Below are positions 16,264-22,313 of a DNA stretch of 33,174 nt, piece by piece. Below the pieces are notes generated by a model. That model ran no database searches. It had not been told where the DNA came from and saw only the letters and a program-made list of their open reading frames with translations. The DNA is from DASWIV01 sp036397475 (lineage in GTDB: Bacteria; JAJVIF01; JAPKYR01): the NCBI GenBank assembly GCA_036397475.1, contig DASWIV010000148.1, positions 1 to 33,174 of the forward strand, written 5' to 3'. The position numbers were made by a program, and so were the translations under genes. The first letter of the stretch is position 1. Every line of letters starts with the position of its first letter.

Positions 16264-16698
16264 ATGAAAGAAATTTTCAGATGGATGACGTCCAGAAATC
16301 CACGTGCCATCGATGTCGGACTTTTGATCCTGAGAGTACTTATCGGGTTTGGGATAGCCTATCTTCATGGTAAAGGCAAGGTAACAGGAGGAGTCGAGGG
16401 GATGGCTGAGAATATCGCGGGATGGGGCTTGCCCGTTCCGTTGCTGTGGGCGTGGCTGGCAGCGCTTACTGAATTCCTCGGAGGTATTTTTATCGCTCTG
16501 GGCTTTTTAACTCGTCCTGCAGCGGTGGCGCTACTTATCATGATGCTGACGGCCGTCGCGAAGTCTCATGGCGACGATGTTCTTGGAGCTGGCGAAAAAG
16601 CTTTACTCTACGGGGTCCCTGCAATGTCGTTAATATTTGCAGGCGCGGGAAATTTCAGTATTGACGCGATGATCAATAAAGCGATAACGAAGAAGTAA
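16264..16698 (+). CDS. DoxX-family membrane protein
   Basis: The 144-residue protein has four predicted membrane helices. The first begins GLLILRVLIGFGIAYLHGKG. The second includes LLWAWLAALTEFLGGIFIALG with the acidic residue in the E-x-x-G-G motif that is typical of DoxX, and it continues into LTRPAAVALLIMM. The last begins LLYGVPAMSLIFAGAGNFS, with GxG and an SIDA ending that match the family. DoxX proteins are small inner-membrane subunits; some partner oxidoreductases or help in sulfur or redox stress, but many are uncharacterised. The ATG is preceded by AGGAG at a long spacing of 12 bases. It stands alone, divergent from the MFS gene. Confidence 0.85.
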   Translation: MKEIFRWMTSRNPRAIDVGLLILRVLIGFGIAYLHGKGKVTGGVEGMAENIAGWGLPVPLLWAWLAALTEFLGGIFIALGFLTRPAAVALLIMMLTAVAKSHGDDVLGAGEKALLYGVPAMSLIFAGAGNFSIDAMINKAITKK

Positions 16699-16741
16699 CA
16701 GATTGATTAAATAACATAATTCCCCATGAATTTGAGATCCT

Positions 16742-16770
16742 GAGCCCAGGTGTCAACCTGGAGCTAATCT
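16742..16770 (-). repeat. Degenerate REP-like half-unit
   Basis: On the plus strand the segment contains CCCAGGTGTCAACCTGG followed by AGCTAAT. Its sequence matches the reverse orientation of the right-hand half of the 122-bp units at 19450-20813, where the corresponding text is CCCAGGTGTTAACCTGG then GGCTAAT. Several changes separate them, so this looks like an old, isolated copy. Confidence 0.5.
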
Positions 16771-16869
16771 CAACACATTCCTGAATATACCCATAACTAT
16801 ATGCGCCAATTCATTAGCGCCACGCTGACGGATCTGTTGAAAAAGTCCAAACTTAACGAAATAAGTCCT

Positions 16870-16941
16870 GGTGCCGCTGACAACCTCAAGTGAGAATAGA
16901 GATTAACCAGCGAGATCTGACACCGGGTTGTCGTCGGCACC
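16870..16941. repeat. Long imperfect inverted repeat (14 of 16 bp)
   Basis: Arms of 16 bases, GGTGCCGCTGACAACC (16870-16885) and GGTTGTCGTCGGCACC (16926-16941), pair except for two central bases, with a 40-base loop between them. As RNA it would form a stable stem. There is no T-run after it, so it is not an intrinsic terminator. Confidence 0.55.
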
Positions 16942-17070
16942 CGTACTTCAAATCAAAGACTTCTTCAACGGCGCCTGCCGTGTGGGCTCAGGTACCAATT
17001 TTTTCATGCCTGTTTCCTCAAGATTCATCCCATCCTGACGAATAATTTCATAGAAGGAAGGTGGGCCGGT

Positions 17071-17304
17071 ATGAGTATCTATGGAATAAACCCGGGAGCG
17101 CAGGTGGCGGCGCTTAACCAGGCTGTCCAGTCAATAAACAGCGCTAATCTGAAGCTCCTGGAAGCGACAAAACAAATAAACGACGGCGATATCATCGACG
17201 CGGTCCTGCTGATCCAGCAGTCGAAGATCGAGGCGAGTGCCGGTGCAGCTGTCGCGAAAGTGTCTATCAAGGTCTCGGAATCGCTCCTGGATATACTTGC
17301 TTAA
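17071..17304 (+). CDS. Small helical protein, possibly YjfB-like (motility-associated)
   Basis: The 77-residue protein is Ala-, Ile- and Ser-rich and all helical, with no Cys or Trp. It reads MSIYGINPGAQVAALNQAVQ, then IDAVLLIQQSKIEASAGAAV and VSIKVSESLLDILA. The core of two amphipathic helices with Gln-Gln-Ser and a C-terminal LLDIL recalls the YjfB family of small putative motility proteins (about 60 residues), but the match is loose and by eye. GGAAGGTGG lies upstream of the ATG, and a strong intrinsic terminator follows 59 bp after the stop, so the gene stands as its own unit. It precedes the riboswitch-controlled TadE/TadG module and may belong with it, but that is inference. Confidence 0.7.
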   Translation: MSIYGINPGAQVAALNQAVQSINSANLKLLEATKQINDGDIIDAVLLIQQSKIEASAGAAVAKVSIKVSESLLDILA

Positions 17305-17362
17305 AGACCGGTTAAACAGATTAAATTTTCATATCACTAGCCATCTAACCCATTTCAGGACC

Positions 17363-17406
17363 GGTCCGCCGTCTCCCACGGCGGACCACTTTTTATTTTT
17401 TATTAT
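17363..17406 (+). terminator. Strong intrinsic terminator after the YjfB-like gene
   Basis: GGTCCGCCGT pairs perfectly with ACGGCGGACC around a 5-base loop (CTCCC), followed by AC and then runs of five and six T. It ends transcription of the small gene and insulates the promoter that follows. Confidence 0.95.
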
Positions 17407-17419
17407 ATCGTCATATATC

Positions 17420-17448
17420 TTGCCAGATACAATATAATATGGTATACT
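17420..17448 (+). promoter_or_regulatory. Sigma70-type promoter of the riboswitch leader
   Basis: TTGCCA (17420-17425) and TATACT (17443-17448) are separated by exactly 17 bases and lie just ahead of the aptamer. Transcription would begin near 17455. Confidence 0.75.
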
Positions 17449-17470
17449 CACACTGTCGGAGAAGGTTTTC

Positions 17471-17550
17471 CGATGGATAAAGGCACTCCCGTCGCGAGGC
17501 GGGTTCGCAAAGCCAGGAATCTCTCGTAGATAGTCCGGTTGCCCGAAAGT
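17471..17550 (+). promoter_or_regulatory. GEMM-class cyclic dinucleotide riboswitch aptamer
   Basis: The segment has the GEMM hallmarks. AAAGGC is followed by a stem CCCGTC/GGCGGG closed by a GNRA tetraloop GCGA (17494-17497), then CGCAAAGCC (17506-17514), the most conserved GEMM block. A second stem is capped by CTCGT, and the element ends with TCCGGTTGCCCGA, the usual 3' strand. GEMM-I aptamers bind cyclic di-GMP, and a variant binds 3',3'-cGAMP. I cannot tell which ligand applies by eye. It sits in the leader of the TadE/TadG genes between a good promoter and an intrinsic terminator, which makes a regulatory role very likely. Confidence 0.88.
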
Positions 17551-17573
17551 TAACCCTTTCCACAGGTCTTAGA

Positions 17574-17616
17574 GGGCTCCGGACATAGTGCCGAAGAGCC
17601 CATTTTGTGTTTATTT
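17574..17616 (+). terminator. Riboswitch expression-platform terminator
   Basis: GGGCTC and CGG pair with GAGCCC and CCG to form the stem, and ATTTTGTGTTTATTT follows. The 5' arm GGGCTCCGG (17574-17582) can instead pair with the aptamer 3' strand CCGGTTGCCC (17535-17544). Ligand binding, which uses that strand within the aptamer, should therefore release the arm and favour termination. Confidence 0.75.
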
Positions 17617-17677
17617 ACGAAAATATAAGATTCTGGCATCTAAGACAGGAAGCACTGATTAGCAATGGAGGTGTCCT

Positions 17678-18121
17678 ATGACCAGGAAAAATACTTTTAA
17701 AATATTCAGAAACAGGGACGAGAGAGGGCAGAACCTGCTCGAATTCGCCCTTGTTGCGCCAATTCTAATCTTTCTCTTTATGGGAATGGTCGATTTCGGA
17801 TGGGTTCTGCACCAGCAGATCCAGCTCGATAACGCCACCCGTGAGGGAGCGAGGCGTGGCGCGGTTGGCGAAACATGTGAAGAAATCATCGATACCATGA
17901 TGGCTTCTACAGATATGGGGCTTTCAGTTGACGATATCACCATCGAAGTGAGATTGCCCGGCGGAGGAGTCTGTGACGACAATAGCGACCGGACTCCCGA
18001 GAACAAAATAGCGGTTATGGTCGAGATGATCGACATACCCATGCTTACGCCTGTTGGCAACTTCATATCAGGATTTTCACCTCTCGATCTGACCTCGGAA
18101 TCCGAGTTCCTGATCGAGTAA
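17678..18121 (+). CDS. TadE-like pilus assembly protein
   Basis: The 147-residue protein has the TadE N-terminus: a short basic start, then DERGQNLLEFALVAPILIF followed by LFMGMVDFG, a pseudopilin-like membrane helix with Glu at position five of the mature segment, then QLDNATREGARRGAV. TadE and TadF are minor pseudopilins of Flp/Tad pili, processed by a prepilin peptidase. The periplasmic part is mostly beta strands with two Cys (ETCEE and GVCDD) that may form a disulfide. A good Shine-Dalgarno (GGAGG) precedes the ATG by six bases. It is the first gene behind the GEMM riboswitch. The TadG-like gene follows after 46 bp, so they should be co-transcribed. The core Tad genes (tadA, tadB, tadC, rcpA, flp) are not in the window. 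Confidence 0.88.
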   Translation: MTRKNTFKIFRNRDERGQNLLEFALVAPILIFLFMGMVDFGWVLHQQIQLDNATREGARRGAVGETCEEIIDTMMASTDMGLSVDDITIEVRLPGGGVCDDNSDRTPENKIAVMVEMIDIPMLTPVGNFISGFSPLDLTSESEFLIE

Positions 18122-18167
18122 GTGAATTTATTTCGGGTTATATGTATAACCGGTTGGAGGGTAAATT

Positions 18168-19310
18168 ATGACGCTTATGAATCTGTTCAAAAAATTAAGG
18201 GAAAAGGGTAATACCCTTGTCCTTTTTGCGATAGCGATCCCGGTTGCTGTAGGTGCGACAGGACTGGTCCTCGACTGGGGACGTGGTGTCTGGACCCGCA
18301 CTGAACTGCAGCGTGCGGCTGATGCCGGCGCGTTATCGGGATGCTCATTTATGAAAGACAGCCAGACAATGGCTGATTACCAGGCATTTAAAAGCGTTCA
18401 GGCAAATTTTGACGGGCCTGATGGCGCTACTTATACTGCCGATGCGGCCCAGGAAACCTACACGGTTCAGCTTAACGAGACCGTTCCCACATTATTCATG
18501 AGGATCTTCGGACGGGAAAACATGGAAGTCGGCGTTTCCGCGACAGCATTAGGACCTCAGCCGATTGGTGGTCTTCGCGGCGGCGGATTTCCATTCGCCA
18601 TTATAAATCCCGACCTGAATAGCAGCCCATGCGACGACCTGGTTCCAAGTAACTGGGGACGTCCGTACATTATCGGATACGGTGAGAATAACGTCATTGT
18701 CGCCGATTGGGCTAATGACTGTGGAGCCGTACCTCCAAATCCCGGTAACGGGGTTGGTAATGGTAATGGTTGGCGAGGGGCATTAGGCCTCAATCAGGAC
18801 GGAACTTACCACGAAGGTGGTGGTGGTTCAGACCTGAAAGAAAACATGATAAACGGCTGGCCCGGGGAAATGAAGCTGGATGATGTTGTTCCCACTGAGA
18901 CCGGTAATATCTCTGGTCCTATCACACAGGGCAGGGACGCCCTGCTTGGATCTGAGCCACTGCCATGGGGCGAATTCGACATCGATACCGACACTCTGGA
19001 ATCGAGAGTTGTCCTCGTTCCCATTGTCCACCTGATCAACACTTCCAGAAACGATACCTTTACGGTACAGGACTGGAATAATGGAGCGGACTGGGATCAG
19101 TCGGAAGTGGTTGTCGACGGATGGGCTCCATTTTTCATCCTGACGACATCTGAACAGGGCGATGTTGACGGTGATGGCAATGCCAACGATCCTGACTGGA
19201 TTGTCGGGTTGTACATACCCGGAGTCGAGATAAACAACTACCTTCCTCCCGAAGAAAATCAGTCTACGGAGGAATGGGGTGTTTACTCAACCAGCAGGCT
19301 GATCGACTAA
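18168..19310 (+). CDS. TadG-like Flp pilus-associated protein (paralogue 1)
   Basis: The N-terminus has the TadG/TadE-like helix (REKGNTLVLFAIAIPVAVGA then TGLVLDWG) and ELQRAADAGAL, the signature of the Flp-pilus TadE/TadG-like family. This is a membrane anchor facing a large external domain. The rest (residues about 60-380) is an Asp-, Asn- and Gly-rich beta domain. It contains a loop GDVDGDGNANDPDW (331-344) with the DxDGDG pattern of calcium-binding loops. Cys in SPCDDL and NDCGAV may pair. The classical von Willebrand A domain of TadG is not evident. GGAGG precedes the ATG. The protein is closely similar to the gene at 21107; blocks such as VWTRTELQRAADAGAL, MRIFGR and SRVVLVPIVHLIN are shared. 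A terminator follows. Confidence 0.82.
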   Translation: MTLMNLFKKLREKGNTLVLFAIAIPVAVGATGLVLDWGRGVWTRTELQRAADAGALSGCSFMKDSQTMADYQAFKSVQANFDGPDGATYTADAAQETYTVQLNETVPTLFMRIFGRENMEVGVSATALGPQPIGGLRGGGFPFAIINPDLNSSPCDDLVPSNWGRPYIIGYGENNVIVADWANDCGAVPPNPGNGVGNGNGWRGALGLNQDGTYHEGGGGSDLKENMINGWPGEMKLDDVVPTETGNISGPITQGRDALLGSEPLPWGEFDIDTDTLESRVVLVPIVHLINTSRNDTFTVQDWNNGADWDQSEVVVDGWAPFFILTTSEQGDVDGDGNANDPDWIVGLYIPGVEINNYLPPEENQSTEEWGVYSTSRLID

Positions 19311-19399
19311 TTGTGCACTGAAGCGTCGTAATAAATATTGGGACTCCATAGACGATATTGGGACAATTTTGAATTGCATCTCCTCCTGTCTTACTTTGC

Positions 19400-19432
19400 G
19401 GCGCCTCCTCACGGGGGCGCCTGCTTTATTTA
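19400..19432 (+). terminator. Probable intrinsic terminator after TadG-like paralogue 1
   Basis: GGCGCC (19400-19405) pairs with a second GGCGCC (19416-19421), followed by TGCTTTATTTATT. The T-tract is interrupted, so efficiency may be moderate. Confidence 0.6.
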
Positions 19433-19449
19433 TTCAAATTATGTGTACA

Positions 19450-19752
19450 TAGGCTCATCCGTAAGGATGGCGCCAATGCATCCGCTTCACCGTGGTAACA
19501 TGACAATCCGATAAGCCGCAGCATTAGCCCCAGGTTAACACCTGGGCCTAGGTGCCGGGACCCGACTTTCATAGGCCCATCCGTTAAGCCGCAACATTAG
19601 CCCCGGGTTAACACCTGGGCCTAGGTGCCTGGACCCAACTTTCATAGGCCCATCCGTAAGGATGGCGCCAATGCATCCGCTTCACCGTGGTAACATGACA
19701 ATCCGATAAGCCGCAACATTAGCCCCAGGTTAACACCTGGGCCTAGGTGCCA
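19450..19752. repeat. Left REP-like tandem array (three units, 122-bp unit)
   Basis: Unit 1 spans 19450-19571 (122 bp), unit 2 spans 19572-19644 (73 bp, lacking an internal 49 bp) and unit 3 spans 19645-19752. Each full unit has a hairpin CCATCC-GTAA-GGATGG followed by GCGC(C/T)AATGC and CCGCTT. After a spacer comes the inverted counterpart GCATTAGCCCCAGGTTAACA closed by CCTGGGCC. The two halves are inverted relatives, as in REP/BIME elements. The last bases of unit 3 contain the stop codon of the RAYT gene. Confidence 0.9.
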
Positions 19753-20264
19753 TTATAAAATTCCATTGGCTCTCCTTGTTTATGTAACACATAATCAACC
19801 GCATTCTTTACCTCTTCAAATGTCCATTTATACATCGTACTTCCATGTCGTGCCCATCGTTTTCTATGATTATTTTCGAATCCAGCGAGGTTCAAATGCC
19901 GGCTTGAATATGCCTTGAAATCTCTCAGGATATTGGATGGATCAGTAGCCGCCTGAACCACAACATGAACATGGTTTGACCTCACATGAACTGCGAACAA
20001 TCTCCATTTCCTGTACTCACATACTTCAATTATAGCTTTCAGAACGATTTTTCTACGTGATTCATCCATTTTATAGGCAGGCTGGGTCATCAGAGATTCT
20101 TCATGTGATGCTATTCCTGGTTTATTTCCAGCCTGGTATTCGCTGTGAGCGACACCTGTTCGGTAGCGAGAGTATTTTTCGCGACCATGCATTACTTTTC
20201 CGTAGCATGAAAAAGTGATGTGGTATGCCATTGGGTATTTTGAGAAATGTTGATTCTTACTCAT
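19743..20264 (-). CDS. REP-associated tyrosine transposase (RAYT, Y1/HUH family)
   Basis: RAYTs are IS200-like Y1 single-strand transposases that recognise and probably mobilise REP hairpins. The 173-residue protein has the family features: an N-terminal YHITFSCYG, the HUH motif in VRSNHVHVVVQA (His98-Val-His100), a helical segment with ILRDFKAYSSRHLN, and the likely catalytic Tyr158 in NAVDYVLHKQGEP. I chose the ATG at 20264 because AGGAG lies seven bases before it. An upstream in-frame ATG at 20315 lacks a binding site. Repeat arrays lie on both sides, and the stop codon falls inside the left repeat, so gene and repeats form one unit. It sits in the gap between two TadG-like paralogues. It appears intact. 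Confidence 0.93.
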   Translation of the reverse strand: MSKNQHFSKYPMAYHITFSCYGKVMHGREKYSRYRTGVAHSEYQAGNKPGIASHEESLMTQPAYKMDESRRKIVLKAIIEVCEYRKWRLFAVHVRSNHVHVVVQAATDPSNILRDFKAYSSRHLNLAGFENNHRKRWARHGSTMYKWTFEEVKNAVDYVLHKQGEPMEFYNGT

Positions 20265-20359
20265 CAACCTACTCCTTATATTTAGCTTTTTATAAGTAGT
20301 ACGTATCTGAGGCATTAAAACTGACAGGAAAATTCAAGTTATTAAAAAATAATTGAGTC

Positions 20360-20813
20360 TAGGCCCATCCGTAAGGATGGCGCTAATGCATCCGCTTCCC
20401 CGTGGAAACATGACTATCGCAAAAGCCGCAGCATTAGCCCCAGGTTAACACCTGGGCCTACGTGCCTGGACCCGACTTTCATAGGCCCATCCGTAAGGAT
20501 GGCGCTAATGCTTCCGCTTCACCGTGGTAACATGACAATCTGATAAGCCGCAACATTAGCCCCAGGTTTACACCTGGGCCTACGTGCCTGGACCCAACTT
20601 TCATAGGCCCATCCGTAAGGATGGCGCTAATGCATCCGCTTCTCCGTGGAAACATGACAATCTGATAAGCCGCAGCATTAGCCCCAGGTTAACACCTGGG
20701 CCTACGTGCCTGGACCCGACTTTCATAGGCCCATCCGTAAGGATGGTGCCAATACATCCGCTTCACCGTGGTAACATGACAATCTGATAAGCCGCAGCAT
20801 TAGCCCCGGTTGC
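20360..20813. repeat. Right REP-like tandem array (four units, exact 122-bp period)
   Basis: Units start at 20360, 20482, 20604 and 20726, an exact spacing of 122 bp. The last stops part-way through its second hairpin. They share the architecture of the left array but end their inner spacer with CCTACGTGCC, where the left units have CCTAGGTGCC, so the two sides have diverged separately. Scattered changes spare the hairpin stems in most copies. Confidence 0.9.
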
Positions 20814-21106
20814 CAAATATCCATATATACCTTTTTATATCTTGCCATTTTTATTATATTATGAAATAATTTCCGTGTGGATCGGTTGGTTCCGGGTAAA
20901 AGGCGTCCCCTTGACCAGGTAGTCAATTAAACCATTGCTGAACATCATGAGTTGGTTCCACTGTCTGATTTTCTGTTCCGGGCAGTCTAACGAGCGGCAT
21001 TCATTGAAATTTTTATGAGATTCAATAGTTGTTGCATCTAATTTGGTGACTGGATAGCAGGGTTTATCACAGCGTTTCTAAATTGTTCGAGGTATTGAGG
21101 AAAAAA
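20814..21106. other. Intergenic region before TadG-like paralogue 2, nothing recognised
   Basis: This stretch of 293 bp shows no gene, terminator or riboswitch-like block. No copy of the GEMM core CGCAAAGCC is present, so paralogue 2 has no visible second riboswitch. Whether it has its own promoter is unclear. Confidence 0.5.
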
Positions 21107-22228
21107 ATGAATTTAACGAGTTTCTTTGGAAGAATCCGCGAGAAGGGTAACACTCTCGTTCTTTTCGCGATCACGGTTCCCGTACTGGTCGGCATGACTG
21201 GACTCGTGCTAGACTGGGGAATGGGAGTCTGGACACGTACAGAGTTACAGAGAGCCGCCGACGCCGGTGCGCTGGCCGGATGCCACTGGCTTGACGATGA
21301 GACTATGGCTGATTTCAAAGCCCGCGAGCTCGTCAACAGCAACTTCGATGGCTGCGACTCTATTACCTGCTCGGCAAACCTTGTCGATGAGACATTTACG
21401 GTCGAATTGACAGAGGATGTCCCGACCATGTTCATGAGGATCTTCGGACGCGATACGATGCACGTCCGTGTCGACGCTACCGCCATCGCTCCAATGGAGA
21501 TCGGCGGACTCAGAGCCCACATCTGGCCCTTCGGACTCATCAACCCGGACTTCAACAACGACCCGTGCGACGATCTGACGTCAGCGAATTACGGCACCCC
21601 GATCATCATCGGCTACGGCGAACCTAACACGATGGTTGAGCATTGGTCTAATGGAACCTGTTCACCTGTACCGCCGGCGCCAGCAGGGAATAAGTCTGCC
21701 AATGGCTGGCGCGGTGCGCTGTCTCTCGGAGCTAGCGGCGGAAACACTCTTAAGCAGAACATGATATTTGGATATGAAGGTGATATTCAGATCGGCGATA
21801 CCGTTCTGACTGAAACAGGAAATATGGACGGTCCGTTCTCGCAGGGACGCGAACAGCGCCTTGGTCTTGAGCCTTCACTATGGCAGGATTTTGACCCCGA
21901 ATACGATAAATACGATAGCCGTGTTGTGCTTGTGCCTATCGTTCACCTGATAAATGTGAACCGGCAGGATGAATATACTTCACAGGATTACCTCAATGGC
22001 GCTAAATGGGATAATGGCCGGGCGGTTGTTGACGGATTCGCGCCTTTCTGGATTCTTACCGAAGAGGAACAGGGCGATGTTAATGGCGACGGCAATCCCA
22101 ATAACGATGGCGACTGGATTGTCGGATATTTTATCCCGGGAATCAACGTCAACGATTACCTGCACCCGGACCCGGTTCCTAATCCTGAAGATTGGGGCAT
22201 CCGGTCAACACCGCGACTGATCGATTAA
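21107..22228 (+). CDS. TadG-like Flp pilus-associated protein (paralogue 2)
   Basis: The 373-residue protein is a clear paralogue of the gene at 18168, with the same layout. It has the membrane helix (REKGNTLVLFAITVPVLVGM) and ELQRAADAGALAGC, then MRIFGRDTM and GGLRAHIWPFGLINPDFN, and a loop GDVNGDGNPNNDGDW (323-337) with a calcium-loop-like pattern. Both proteins end in RLID. Internal differences include a Cys-rich stretch (GCDSITC) absent from paralogue 1. I chose the ATG at 21107 because GAGG lies six to seven bases upstream; an upstream TTG at 21083 has no such signal. It probably functions on the outside, anchored by its helix, as an adhesin-like or pilus-associated protein; that is inference. 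A terminator follows. Confidence 0.82.
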   Translation: MNLTSFFGRIREKGNTLVLFAITVPVLVGMTGLVLDWGMGVWTRTELQRAADAGALAGCHWLDDETMADFKARELVNSNFDGCDSITCSANLVDETFTVELTEDVPTMFMRIFGRDTMHVRVDATAIAPMEIGGLRAHIWPFGLINPDFNNDPCDDLTSANYGTPIIIGYGEPNTMVEHWSNGTCSPVPPAPAGNKSANGWRGALSLGASGGNTLKQNMIFGYEGDIQIGDTVLTETGNMDGPFSQGREQRLGLEPSLWQDFDPEYDKYDSRVVLVPIVHLINVNRQDEYTSQDYLNGAKWDNGRAVVDGFAPFWILTEEEQGDVNGDGNPNNDGDWIVGYFIPGINVNDYLHPDPVPNPEDWGIRSTPRLID

Positions 22229-22285
22229 AAACGATAAGCGTCATACCCTCTATCGCCGGAAACTGTCATACTATTTTCCGACAAT

Positions 22286-22313
22286 AACGCCTTCATCACC
22301 GGGGGCGTTTTTA
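22286..22313 (+). terminator. Intrinsic terminator after TadG-like paralogue 2
   Basis: AACGCC pairs with GGCGTT across an 11- to 12-base loop, followed by TTTTA. It touches the stop codon of the convergent hyuB. Confidence 0.75.

Larger units (their letters stand above)
16699..17070. other. Intergenic region with REP-like remnants and an inverted repeat
   Basis: This 372-bp gap contains no gene. It holds a REP-like half-unit at 16742-16770 and the minus-strand element GGCGCTAATG at 16812-16821, which also occurs in the repeat units farther right. A long imperfect inverted repeat lies at 16870-16941. Confidence 0.55.

Noticed and set aside
20584..20787. 67-codon frame within the right repeat array
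   Set aside because: It is built entirely from repeat units and repeats itself with their period. No ribosome binding site is present.
19450..20813. CRISPR array
   Set aside because: The units are 122 bp and conserved along their whole length, with no unique spacers, and a RAYT rather than cas genes lies beside them.
20814..21106. Second GEMM riboswitch before TadG-like paralogue 2
   Set aside because: The core CGCAAAGCC block and a GNRA stem are absent, so nothing supports it.
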